From Enemella dayhoffiae (GTDB lineage: Bacteria > Actinomycetota > Actinomycetes > Propionibacteriales > Propionibacteriaceae): 64,000 bases of DNA. A program made the position numbers and the translations under genes. Shown in pieces: positions 33,770-41,867 of this stretch (within the stretch, counting starts at the first letter, position 1; every line of letters begins with the position of its first letter). The stretch is taken from NCBI RefSeq assembly GCF_002250625.1, contig NZ_NMVQ01000045.1, forward strand, positions 62,001 through 126,000. The letters run 5' to 3'. Under the pieces are notes generated by a model. It worked only from the letters and a program-made list of their open reading frames with translations. It was not told the origin of the DNA and ran no database searches.

Positions 33770-34923
33770 TGACGAAGTGTCCCTATTGCTTCGAACAGCT
33801 GCTTCCGCAGAAGTACGCGTTCCAGTGTCAGGGCCGGTGCAACTCCGTGCCCGACGTCGAGGGGACGGCGCTCCACGGTGCACCGCGGCAGTGGCGCCCG
33901 ACCATCTTCGTCGGCCCGCAGGGCGGCCCGCAGGGCTGGATGCCACCGCGGGTGACGCACTGTCAACGATGCAACGGCCCGATGGCCGAGTGCTGCCCCA
34001 CCTGTCACCAGTTCCTGCCGCCGGACTGGCGCAGCGGAACGGCCACCTGTATCGCCCTGGCGGGAGCGCGGGCCACCGGCAAGAGCATCTATGTCGGCGT
34101 GATCATCAAGCTGATGGAGTTGCTGGCGGAGGCGCACCGGACCACGTTGAGCTTCGTCGACGGGGCGTCGCGGGAGATGTACAGCCACGTGTACGAGAAG
34201 CCGCTCTATGAAACGCGCGGCATCATCGCGCCGACTCCGCGGGCCAACCTGGCCGACTCCTATCAGCGTCAGCCGCTGATCCTGAGCCTCGGCATGTTGA
34301 ACGGGAGAAGGCGTTTCGTGGTGTTCCGCGACGTCGCCGGGGAAGACCTGGAGGGGTCGGTGGACAACGCGCGCCACCTGTCCTTCTTCGCCCGGGCATC
34401 GGCGGTGTTCTTCCTCTTCGACCCGACCCGGGTGCCGGAGGTGCGCAATCAACTGCAGGACCTGATCCCGGCTCAGCTGCACGAGGGCGGGGATCCGGCG
34501 GTGGTGCTGAACAACCTGAACTTCCTGATCGGGGGCGGTCAGCCACGGTTGGGGATCGTGCTCAGCAAGTTTGACACCATGCAGACGTTGACGGCGGTGG
34601 CGGACACCGAACTGAGCCGGGTGATGTCGAACGCCGGGGCGGCGTTCATGCGCGATCCGGGCGCGATGCAGGCCGGCTATGACGAGCAGGACGGGCAGTT
34701 GCTGCACGCCGAGGTGCGCTCGCTGCTGCAGCGGTTGCACGGCGGGCAGATCGTGACCGCGGTGGAGCGGCCGCACTCGGGTCGGGTGCTCGACCACAGG
34801 TTCTTCGTGGTGTCGGCGCTGGGGGCGCCGACCGAGGGGGAGAACCTGCACGACCACGGGATCGCCAGCTTCCGGTGTCTGGATCCGGTGCGCTGGGCGC
34901 TCAGCCGCGACGGCGCTCTCTGA
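33769..34923 (+). CDS. Zinc-ribbon GTPase (double-GTPase type)
   Basis: A 384-residue protein. The N-terminus has two CxxC pairs of a zinc ribbon (KCPYCFEQL...FQCQGRC) and a second Cys cluster (HCQRCNGPMAECCPTC). The P-loop AGARATGKS lies at about residues 98-106, the Walker-B/G3 motif is FRDVAGED (about 187), and a G4-like SKFD lies near 265. This arrangement matches the DO-GTPase2-type TRAFAC GTPases as I know them, which co-occur with GAP1-like proteins. It is the last gene of the eight-gene operon and the likely nucleotide switch. A new leaderless promoter for the ArsC-like gene follows directly. Confidence 0.82.
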   Translation: MTKCPYCFEQLLPQKYAFQCQGRCNSVPDVEGTALHGAPRQWRPTIFVGPQGGPQGWMPPRVTHCQRCNGPMAECCPTCHQFLPPDWRSGTATCIALAGARATGKSIYVGVIIKLMELLAEAHRTTLSFVDGASREMYSHVYEKPLYETRGIIAPTPRANLADSYQRQPLILSLGMLNGRRRFVVFRDVAGEDLEGSVDNARHLSFFARASAVFFLFDPTRVPEVRNQLQDLIPAQLHEGGDPAVVLNNLNFLIGGGQPRLGIVLSKFDTMQTLTAVADTELSRVMSNAGAAFMRDPGAMQAGYDEQDGQLLHAEVRSLLQRLHGGQIVTAVERPHSGRVLDHRFFVVSALGAPTEGENLHDHGIASFRCLDPVRWALSRDGAL

Positions 34924-34940
34924 GGCGTCGGTGGCTTGAT

Positions 34941-34946
34941 TATCCT
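34941..34946 (+). promoter_or_regulatory. -10 box for leaderless ArsC-like gene
   Basis: TATCCT ends 6 nt before ATG 34953 and begins 18 bp after the GTPase stop codon. Confidence 0.55.
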
Positions 34947-34952
34947 GCCCGC

Positions 34953-35306
34953 ATGGCCGATGTGACGCTCTATCACAACCAGAACTGCTCGACCTCGCGA
35001 GCCGCCAAGGACGCCGCCGCGGCGGCTGGGGTCGAGGTCGACGTGGTGCAGTATCTGAAGACCCCACTGGACGAGGCGGCTCTGCTCGAACTGCTCGACA
35101 AGCTGGAGGATCCTCCGTCGGACCTGGTACGCCGGGACGCTCATTTCAGGGAGCTGGGGCTCACCGACGCCGATGTCGAGACGGCCGAGCAGGTGGCCGC
35201 GCTGGTGGCGCAACACCCGAAGCTGATGCAGCGTCCGGTCCTGGTACGCGGCGATCGCGCCATCATCGGCCGCCCCAAGGACCGCGTCCCAACGTTCCTT
35301 GACTAG
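34953..35306 (+). CDS. ArsC/Spx-family thioredoxin-fold protein
   Basis: A 117-residue protein starting MADVTLYHNQNCSTSRAAKD, the N-x-x-C-S-x-S-R active-site region of glutaredoxin-coupled arsenate reductases, with the single catalytic Cys at residue 12. RPVLVRGDRAIIGRP near the C-terminus is the second conserved ArsC segment. Arsenate reductase (ArsC, YffB-like) is the usual annotation, but no arsenic resistance genes are adjacent, so a general oxidoreductase role is equally likely. The start at ATG 34953 is fixed by the -10 box 6 nt upstream; the frame is open further upstream inside the GTPase gene, which I reject as start. Confidence 0.88.
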   Translation: MADVTLYHNQNCSTSRAAKDAAAAAGVEVDVVQYLKTPLDEAALLELLDKLEDPPSDLVRRDAHFRELGLTDADVETAEQVAALVAQHPKLMQRPVLVRGDRAIIGRPKDRVPTFLD

Positions 35307-35605
35307 CGGATCCGGGCGGAGCCCGGTGCAACGTGTCGAAGGAACTCACTCAGCAGGGAACAACCTCAGGGTGGTGAGTTGCTGGTGGTGGGTCCGCGGT
35401 CGCGGTGCAGTCGTTTGCGTCCGGTGTGGGCGGCGTTGACGGCGGCGAGCAGTTCGCTACGGGTGGTGGTGGGGGTCATCGGTGTCATTACGCGGTCCGA
35501 GATGGCGCTGATATCCCTCGATCGCGCGGACGGTCAGGCGGGTGATGAATCCCATGAGGCTCCTTGGAGTGTGGGTCTCACAGGTGTTACCCGATCGAGC
35601 AGGGC
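35307..35605. other. 300-bp intergenic region with one short frame
   Basis: Between the ArsC-like gene and mnhG. Apart from the 32-codon frame on the minus strand (35457-35555) I see no gene, RNA or repeat. Base composition is normal. Confidence 0.4.
35457..35555 (-). pseudogene. Possible truncated YidD-like remnant
   Basis: ATG 35555 has an AAGGAG site 4 nt upstream and opens a 32-codon frame, MGFITRLTVRAIEGYQRHLG and a short His-rich end. The AIxGYQRHLxP core resembles the N-terminus of YidD-like membrane-insertion factors, but the Cys-rich core that should follow is missing. Either a decayed remnant or a chance frame. Confidence 0.3.
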
Positions 35606-35941
35606 TCAATCATCGGCGTCGGCACCGCGGCGAGCCAAATCGACCTGACCGGTCCGCAGGGCAGCACGACTCATCATCTGCGAGGCGACCGGGGCGGTGA
35701 GCAGCTGGAACGTGGCCACCAGCAGCAACAACCCGGTCGCGGGCAGGGACCGCAGGGACAGGGCAACCCCGCCCAGCACCAGCAGGACGCCGAGCACCTG
35801 CGGCTTGGTGGCGGCGTGCATCCGCGACAGCAGGTCCGGGAACCGCAGCAGTCCAATCGCCGCGAGCACGCAGAGCACCGCGCCCAGCAGCAGCATCACC
35901 AGCGCACACAGGTCCAGCACGGCGGCCAGAGTGGGATTCAT
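35606..35941 (-). CDS. mnhG: Na+/H+ antiporter subunit G
   Basis: A 111-residue protein with three hydrophobic segments (LCALVMLLLGAVLCVLAAIGL; VLGVLLVLGGVALSL; LPATGLLLLVATFQLLTAPVA) and the MnhG core RFPDLLSRMHAATKPQVLG. It is the last gene of the six-gene mnh operon; ATG 35941 overlaps the mnhF stop by four bases. MnhG is a small essential subunit of the multi-subunit Na+(K+)/H+ antiporter that uses proton-motive force to expel cations and acidify the cytoplasm. Confidence 0.93.
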   Translation of the reverse strand: MNPTLAAVLDLCALVMLLLGAVLCVLAAIGLLRFPDLLSRMHAATKPQVLGVLLVLGGVALSLRSLPATGLLLLVATFQLLTAPVASQMMSRAALRTGQVDLARRGADADD

Positions 35942-36252
35942 CGGTTTCTCCCGTCGTGGTGATCGCTCAGGTCGGTGTCGCGGGCCACGAACCGGGCCAC
36001 CGAGACGGATCCGACGAACGCGACCAGGGACAGCGACACCAGGATGGGCAGGGTCGAGGCGTGCCGCGCCAGGATTGCCTCGGCGGCGATCCCACAGATC
36101 AGCGTCGTGACCAGGACATCGGTGGCCAGGGTCCGGTTCAGGCTCGAGGGGCCGCGCACGATCCGCACCACCGTCAGCACGGCCGCCAGCGTCAGCAGCC
36201 CACCCACCAGCCAGCCGAACACCGGGCGCACGGTCTCCACGAATTCGATCAC
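35938..36252 (-). CDS. mnhF: Na+/H+ antiporter subunit F
   Basis: A 104-residue, three-helix protein starting at GTG 36252, which overlaps the mnhE stop by four bases. The core VRIVRGPSSLNRTLATDVLVTTLI is diagnostic of MnhF/MrpF, and it ends SVSVARFVARDTD. It is part of the same antiporter complex as its neighbours. Confidence 0.93.
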   Translation of the reverse strand: MIEFVETVRPVFGWLVGGLLTLAAVLTVVRIVRGPSSLNRTLATDVLVTTLICGIAAEAILARHASTLPILVSLSLVAFVGSVSVARFVARDTDLSDHHDGRNR

Positions 36253-36824
36253 GGCCCTGCCTCCACATCGCGAACCTCGGACATCGAGAGCCGTTCGCCA
36301 CACCCGGGAGGTGCCGGCGCGCCGAACGCCCGGGCCACCAACTGCTCGCGGCGATGGATGGCCGTCACCTCGATCAACAGCCGCTCGTCGTCGCAGCGAT
36401 CCAGCACGTGGATCACCAGCTCGTTGCTGGCCGGGTCGAGGTCGATGACCACCGTCCCCGGCACCAGGGAGGTGAGTTCGGCGATGATGGTACGCCGGAA
36501 GTCGTCGGTCTCGTGCAGCTGCACCGCCGCGATCCGTCCGTGCTCGATCGGCCGCGGGCGGATGGCGAGCCAGGCCACCTGGAGGCTGGCGCGCAGCAGG
36601 TCGTAGAGGAAGAACGCGACCAGCCTGAGCAGGGACAGGGGCCGGAACCGGATCCGCGACGCCGCCCGCGGCATCGGGAACAACAGCACGACCAGCAGGG
36701 CGACCAGCAGTCCGAACAGCACGGTGCCCCAACTCGGCCGGCCCCACAGCACCACCCAGACCGTCGTCAGCACCAGCAGCGAGCCGAGGCGCATCTTCGC
36801 CAGGTGCGAGGGGAACCGGCTCAT
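36249..36824 (-). CDS. mnhE: Na+/H+ antiporter subunit E
   Basis: A 191-residue protein: N-terminal membrane helices (LLVLTTVWVVLWG; FGLLVALLVVLLFPMP), a third near residues 60-80, then a cytoplasmic MnhE domain (TIIAELTSLVPGTVVIDLDP, then ELVIHVLD). The C-terminal 35 residues are extra and charged. Its start overlaps the mnhD stop by four bases. Confidence 0.92.
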   Translation of the reverse strand: MSRFPSHLAKMRLGSLLVLTTVWVVLWGRPSWGTVLFGLLVALLVVLLFPMPRAASRIRFRPLSLLRLVAFFLYDLLRASLQVAWLAIRPRPIEHGRIAAVQLHETDDFRRTIIAELTSLVPGTVVIDLDPASNELVIHVLDRCDDERLLIEVTAIHRREQLVARAFGAPAPPGCGERLSMSEVRDVEAGP

Positions 36825-38350
36825 CGGATCGCCCCGTCCCCGAGCACGGCCACCAGATAGGGCGTACGCTCCAGCAGGCTCGCCGCGGCGCGGTCGGCGA
36901 ACGCGTACAACGGCCCGCCGAACACGGTCAGGGCGATTCCGAAGAGCACCAGCAGCGTGGTGGGGGCCAGTACGCCGACGCTGAGCGGCCCGGCCCGATC
37001 ATCCACCGGTGCCACCGGCTCGCGCCAGAAGGCCCGCGCCCACACCCGGGCGATGGCGTACAGGGTCAGCAGGCTGGTCAGCACCGAGCCACCCACCAGC
37101 AGGTACGCCAACCAGTCTCCGCGCAGCACACCCGCCTGGAGCAGGCCGACCTTGCCGATGAACCCCGACAGCGGAGGGATTCCGGCCAGGTTCATCGCAG
37201 GCACGAAGAACAGCACCGACACCACCGGCGCGGTGGACAGCAGGCCGCCGAGCTTGCTCAGCGAGGTGGTGCCGCGACGCAGTTCCACCAGCCCGGTGAC
37301 CAGAAACAGGGTGGTCTGGATGGTGATGTGGTGGGCCACATAGAAGATGGCCGCGGACAGCCCGACCACCGACCCCACGGAGAGCCCGAACAGCATGTAG
37401 CCGATGTGTGAGACCAGGGTGAACGAGAGCAGCCGCTTGATGTCGTCCTGGGCCACCGCACCGAGGATGCCGACCAGCATCGTCAGCAGTGCCGCCCACA
37501 GCAGCAGTGTGTCCAGTCGCCCGTCGGGGAACAGCAGGGTGCGGGTGCGGATCAGCGCGTAGACGCCGACCTTGGTGAGCAGCCCGGCGAACACCGCGGT
37601 CACCGGTGCGGGGGCGGTCGGATAGGAGTCGGGCAACCAGCCCGACATCGGGAAAACCGCCGCCTTGATGCAGAATCCGAGCGCCAGCATCGCCTGCAGC
37701 AGCAGAGTGGTCGAGGGCGGCAGGTCGCCCAGTCGCAGCGCCAACCGGGCCAGGTTCACCGTGCCGGTGGCGGCATAGGTCAACCCGATCGCGGTCAGGA
37801 ACACCAGCGAGGACAGCAGGTTGACGATCACGTAGTTTGTGCCGGCCCGCACCCGCTCGGCGGTCCCACCCAGGGTGAGCAGCACGAAGCTCGCGAACAG
37901 CAGCATCTCGAATCCGACATAGAGGTGGAAGAGATCCCCGGAGACGAAGGTCGTCGACACGCCCGCCGACAGCACCAGCAGGGTGGGGTGGAAGATCGGC
38001 AGCGGGGCGCCGCCGTCGTGCTCGTCATCGGAGCGCGCCCCCTGACCGGAGGAATACAGCATCACCGCGAAGGTGACCACCGTCGAGATCACCAGCATCA
38101 GCGCAGACAGCCGATCCACCACCAGCACGATGCCCTCGTCGACCGGCCAACCGCCGACCCGGACCATCAGCGTACGCCGCTGGTCAGCGGCCCAGAGCAG
38201 GGTCGCCGAGACCGCGACCACGGCCGCCAGCACCGTGCCGGAGATGGCCCGCTGGAGGCGCGTGTGCCGGCCCGTGACCACGGTCAACCCCGCGCCGATC
38301 AGCGGCAGCACCACGACCAGCGGGACCAGTAGGTCGAGGGTGAACCTCAT
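36821..38350 (-). CDS. mnhD: Na+/H+ antiporter subunit D
   Basis: A 509-residue, about 14-helix protein related to complex I NuoM/N. The antiporter-like core carries the conserved charged residues in transmembrane helices, seen around LLFASFVLLTLGGTAE, FCIKAAVFPMSGWLPDSYPTAP and LSFTLVSHIGYMLFGL. MnhD is one of the two proton-channel-like subunits. Its start overlaps the mnhC stop by four bases. Length and order match Mrp operons of other actinobacteria. Confidence 0.95.
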   Translation of the reverse strand: MRFTLDLLVPLVVVLPLIGAGLTVVTGRHTRLQRAISGTVLAAVVAVSATLLWAADQRRTLMVRVGGWPVDEGIVLVVDRLSALMLVISTVVTFAVMLYSSGQGARSDDEHDGGAPLPIFHPTLLVLSAGVSTTFVSGDLFHLYVGFEMLLFASFVLLTLGGTAERVRAGTNYVIVNLLSSLVFLTAIGLTYAATGTVNLARLALRLGDLPPSTTLLLQAMLALGFCIKAAVFPMSGWLPDSYPTAPAPVTAVFAGLLTKVGVYALIRTRTLLFPDGRLDTLLLWAALLTMLVGILGAVAQDDIKRLLSFTLVSHIGYMLFGLSVGSVVGLSAAIFYVAHHITIQTTLFLVTGLVELRRGTTSLSKLGGLLSTAPVVSVLFFVPAMNLAGIPPLSGFIGKVGLLQAGVLRGDWLAYLLVGGSVLTSLLTLYAIARVWARAFWREPVAPVDDRAGPLSVGVLAPTTLLVLFGIALTVFGGPLYAFADRAAASLLERTPYLVAVLGDGAIR

Positions 38351-38832
38351 CGCTGCACCTCCCCGGAGGTGGGGTGCCGTTCCGGTTCCCGGTCGTCCTC
38401 GTCCCCATCGGTGTCGGTCGCGTCGCCCTCCAGGTGATCGGAGTCGGACAGGTCGTTCGCCACCGCGAGTTCGTGGGTGCGTACGCCCTCGGCGTCGTCG
38501 GCGAGCAGTTCGGTGGAGGACACCTGCCAGGAGCGGTGCGCCAGTGCCAGGGAGAACGCCGTCACCGCCAGGGTGATCACGATCGCGGTGAGCACCATTG
38601 CCTGGGGGAGCGGATCGGAGATGCCGCCGGGACCGATCGGCGGATCCAGGTCGGACCCGGTCAGCGGTGCCGCCCCGGGGCGCCCGGAGGCGACCAGGAA
38701 GACCACGTTCACCCCGTTGGAGATCAGCAGCACCCCGAGCAGGGCGCGGACCAGCGAGCGCGACAGCAGCAGCACCACGCCGAGGCCGACCAGTCCGCCG
38801 GCCACCAGGCAGAGGGTGAGGTTGGGACTCAT
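38347..38832 (-). CDS. mnhC: Na+/H+ antiporter subunit C
   Basis: A 161-residue protein related to NuoK: three helices in residues 1-110 (LCLVAGGLVGLGVVLLLSRSL; VLLISNGVNVVFLVASG; PLPQAMVLTAIVITLAVTAF), with the conserved QAMVLTAIVI motif. The last about 50 residues form a charged Glu/Asp-rich tail absent from short homologues. Four-base overlaps link it to mnhD and mnhA. Confidence 0.94.
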   Translation of the reverse strand: MSPNLTLCLVAGGLVGLGVVLLLSRSLVRALLGVLLISNGVNVVFLVASGRPGAAPLTGSDLDPPIGPGGISDPLPQAMVLTAIVITLAVTAFSLALAHRSWQVSSTELLADDAEGVRTHELAVANDLSDSDHLEGDATDTDGDEDDREPERHPTSGEVQR

Positions 38833-41756
38833 CGCGCCCCCCGATCCATCGGCAGGCGATCCCGGGCGAGAGGGTCGGTCACGTAGTCCTCGCCCTCGTT
38901 GTCAGCGATCTCGGTGTCCAGACCCGCGCCCAGCGAGCGCAGGATGTCCAGCATCAGCCCGACCACGATCAGATAGACGCCGATGTCGAAGAAGACCGAG
39001 GTGACCAGGTGCAGCTCACCCACCAGCGGCAGTGGGATGTCGAACGTCCACGACTGCAGCACGTCACCGCCGACCAGCATCGACACCAGGCCGAAACCGG
39101 CGGAGAGGAACAGGCCGATGCCCAGCAGCACACCGGGCATCACCGGCATCGCGGCGCGCAGCTCGTGTGCCCCGCCGGCCAGATAGCGGACGGTCAGCGC
39201 CAGCCCGGCCACCATGCCGGCGGCGAAACCGCCACCCGGGTCGTTGTGGCCACTGATCAGCAGGAACACCGACCAGACCATGACCAGGTGGAAGATCAGT
39301 CGGGTGATCACCTCGAGAAGCAGCGAACGCCGGTTGGCCGGGACCCAGTCGGCGCCGCTGAGCCAGCCGACGTCGCGGGAGGAGGCGGTGCGTCGGCTCG
39401 CGCGTTCGGAGCGGGTACGCCGCAGCCGTTGCCGCAGTTCGTCCATCCGCTCGCTGTGCCGGAAGACCAGGGAGGCGACGCCGGTCGCCGCCACCAGCAC
39501 CACCGAGACCTCACCCATCGTGTCCCAGGCGCGGATGTCCACCAGGATCACGTTCACCACGTTGTGTCCGCCGCCGAACTCGTAGGCCCCACGCGCCATC
39601 GTGGTCGAGTCCGGGGGGGCGGTGCGAGCCATGGTGACAACCAGCGCGCTGCCGGCCACCACCACCCCGGCGCCGATGCCGAGCAGCAGCCGCCGCCAGG
39701 CGCCCCGGCGTTCGGTGGCCGCAGCGGAGAAGCGGGAGGGGAAGCGGCGCAGCACCAGGATGAAGACGACGATCGAGACCGTCTCCACCAGCACCTGGGT
39801 GAGCGCCAGATCGGGCGCCCCGTGCAGCAGGAACAGCATCGCCGAGCCGTATCCGGTCACCCCGACCAGGAACACCGCGCGGAGCCGGCGCCGGGAACGG
39901 ACCGCGCCCAGGCCCGCCAGTCCGATCACCGCGGCCACCCCCAGTTGGGCGGGGTTGTCGAACCAGTGCGGAGTGTGCGCCCGATCCGCGAACGCGTCGC
40001 GCAGGGCCAGCACCAGGGCGCCGCCCGGCAGCACCAGCAGCACGGTCAGGATCAGCGACAGCGACAGCGGCAGCGACCCGCGGTGCAGCAGCCCGGTCAC
40101 CTCGAGAGAGACCCGGTCGATGCCGCGCATCGTGGCGCGGTAGGCCCCGAGTGCCGACGGCGGGTGCGGCGCCCTGCGCTGCGCCGCCTCCAGCCGGCTC
40201 CGCACGGCGAACAGCACCGCGCCCAGGGCCAGGGTGCCCATTGAGAGCAGCAGGGCGAGGTTGAGCCCGTGCCACAGGGCCAGATGGGTCGGGTACGCCG
40301 CGGCCGGCAGCTGATCCAGCCACGGCGCCAGCCAGTCCTCGCCGAGGCCGGCGAGCGGGGCGAACACCAGTCCGGCGATCCCCAGCGCCGCGGGGATCGC
40401 GGTCACCATCCACGGGTTGGTGTGGGTGTCGGTGGGTTCGTCGGAGCTGCGGAGCTCGCGCTCGCCCGGGCCCCACGCGCCCCAGCAGAAGCGGGCGGCG
40501 TACGCGAAGGTGAGCACCGAGCCCAGGATGACCAGCACCAGCAGCGGAATCGTCCAGGCGCCCTCGGCGTGCAGCAGGGCGCCATAGATCGCCTCCTTGC
40601 CGACGAACCCGAGCAGCGGTGGGACCCCGGCCATCGAGGCGGCGGCCAGGACCGAGGTGACGGTGAGCAGGGGCATCCGTTCCCGCAGCCGGTGCAGCAC
40701 CCGCAGGTCACGGGTACCGGTCGCGTGGTCGATCGCGCCGACGGTGAGGAACAGGGCGGCCTTGAACAGGGCGTGGGTGATCAGCAGGCACAGCCCGGCC
40801 AGCGCCAGGTCGCGGGTGCCGGCGCCGACCAGCAGGATCAGCAGGCCGAGCTGACTGACGGTGCCGTGGGCGAGCAGCAGCTTGAGGTCGTGCTGGCGGA
40901 GCGCTCGATAACCGCCGACCAGCAGCGTCGCGGTACCGATCACCAGGATCGCCGGCCGCCACACCGGCAGCTCGGCGAAACCCGGAGCCAGCCGCGCCAC
41001 CAGATAGACACCGGCCTTCACCATCGCCGCCGCGTGCAGGTACGCCGAGATCGGGGTCGGTGCGGCCATCGCGCCTGGCAGCCAGAAGTGGAAGGGCACC
41101 TGGGCCGACTTGGTCAGCGCACCGAGCAGCACCAGCAGCACCGCCACCTGGACCATGGCACTGGGCGCCGGCGGCTGCGCGATCAGGTGGCTCAGCCGGT
41201 AGCTGCCCCCGGCCTGGCCCAGCATGACCAGACCGACCAGCATCGCCAGGCCGCCGAGGGTGGTCACCACGAGCGCCCGCAGGGCGGCCCGTCGGGCGTC
41301 GATCTGGTCGGAGTTGTGGCCCACCAGCAGATAGGACAGCACCGTGGTCGCTTCCCAGAACACATAGAGCAGCAACAGGTTGTCGCTCCACACCAGCCCG
41401 AGCATCGCCCCGGCGAAGGCGGCCAGGTGGGCCGCGCAGCGATCCAGCCCGGGCTCCTTGTCGCCGAAATAGCCGGCGCAGTAGGCGAGGACCAGGGCGC
41501 CGATCACCGAGATCACCAGCGTCAGCAGCCAGGCCAGCGGATCCAGGCGCAGTTCGATGCCCAGCGAGATCGAGTCGATCCACCGGTACGCCAGTTCCGG
41601 CGGCGCGGCGAGTACGCCCGGGGTGAGCGCGATCGCCCAGACGGCGGTGGCCCCGCTCGGCAATGCCAGCACCCAGAACGCCCGTCGTCCCATCACCCGC
41701 ACCAGTGCAGGGGCCACCGCGGCCACGGCGAAATGGACGATCAGGAGTGTCAGCAA
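38829..41756 (-). CDS. mnhA: Na+/H+ antiporter subunits A and B (fused)
   Basis: A 975-residue first subunit. The N-terminal about 500 residues are NuoL-like (LLLYVFWEATTVLSYLLVGH; VPFHFWLPGAMAAPTPISAYLH), the middle carries the MnhA C-terminal domain, and from about residue 810 the MnhB domain is fused (TRLIFHLVMVWSVFLLISGH, NDPGGGFAAGMVAGLALTVR). The start appears to be TTG 41756; no ATG/GTG precedes it in frame with a clear ribosome site. It heads the operon mnhA-C-D-E-F-G and is divergent from mfd across 111 bp. The complex should confer Na+ and alkaline tolerance. Confidence 0.93.
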   Translation of the reverse strand: MLTLLIVHFAVAAVAPALVRVMGRRAFWVLALPSGATAVWAIALTPGVLAAPPELAYRWIDSISLGIELRLDPLAWLLTLVISVIGALVLAYCAGYFGDKEPGLDRCAAHLAAFAGAMLGLVWSDNLLLLYVFWEATTVLSYLLVGHNSDQIDARRAALRALVVTTLGGLAMLVGLVMLGQAGGSYRLSHLIAQPPAPSAMVQVAVLLVLLGALTKSAQVPFHFWLPGAMAAPTPISAYLHAAAMVKAGVYLVARLAPGFAELPVWRPAILVIGTATLLVGGYRALRQHDLKLLLAHGTVSQLGLLILLVGAGTRDLALAGLCLLITHALFKAALFLTVGAIDHATGTRDLRVLHRLRERMPLLTVTSVLAAASMAGVPPLLGFVGKEAIYGALLHAEGAWTIPLLVLVILGSVLTFAYAARFCWGAWGPGERELRSSDEPTDTHTNPWMVTAIPAALGIAGLVFAPLAGLGEDWLAPWLDQLPAAAYPTHLALWHGLNLALLLSMGTLALGAVLFAVRSRLEAAQRRAPHPPSALGAYRATMRGIDRVSLEVTGLLHRGSLPLSLSLILTVLLVLPGGALVLALRDAFADRAHTPHWFDNPAQLGVAAVIGLAGLGAVRSRRRLRAVFLVGVTGYGSAMLFLLHGAPDLALTQVLVETVSIVVFILVLRRFPSRFSAAATERRGAWRRLLLGIGAGVVVAGSALVVTMARTAPPDSTTMARGAYEFGGGHNVVNVILVDIRAWDTMGEVSVVLVAATGVASLVFRHSERMDELRQRLRRTRSERASRRTASSRDVGWLSGADWVPANRRSLLLEVITRLIFHLVMVWSVFLLISGHNDPGGGFAAGMVAGLALTVRYLAGGAHELRAAMPVMPGVLLGIGLFLSAGFGLVSMLVGGDVLQSWTFDIPLPLVGELHLVTSVFFDIGVYLIVVGLMLDILRSLGAGLDTEIADNEGEDYVTDPLARDRLPMDRGAR

Positions 41757-41855
41757 CAGCGGCCCTGCCTGGTCGGTGGGTGAACGAGGGGGATTGCCCG
41801 GTCATTCTAGCGAACGGACTAGATCGGGGCCTGCCGGTCCATTGGGCGCCGGGGC

Positions 41856-41861
41856 TAGGAT
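41856..41861 (+). promoter_or_regulatory. -10 box for leaderless mfd mRNA
   Basis: TAGGAT ends 6 nt before GTG 41868. It lies in the 111-bp divergent region shared with mnhA. Confidence 0.55.
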
Positions 41862-41867
41862 CGCCCG

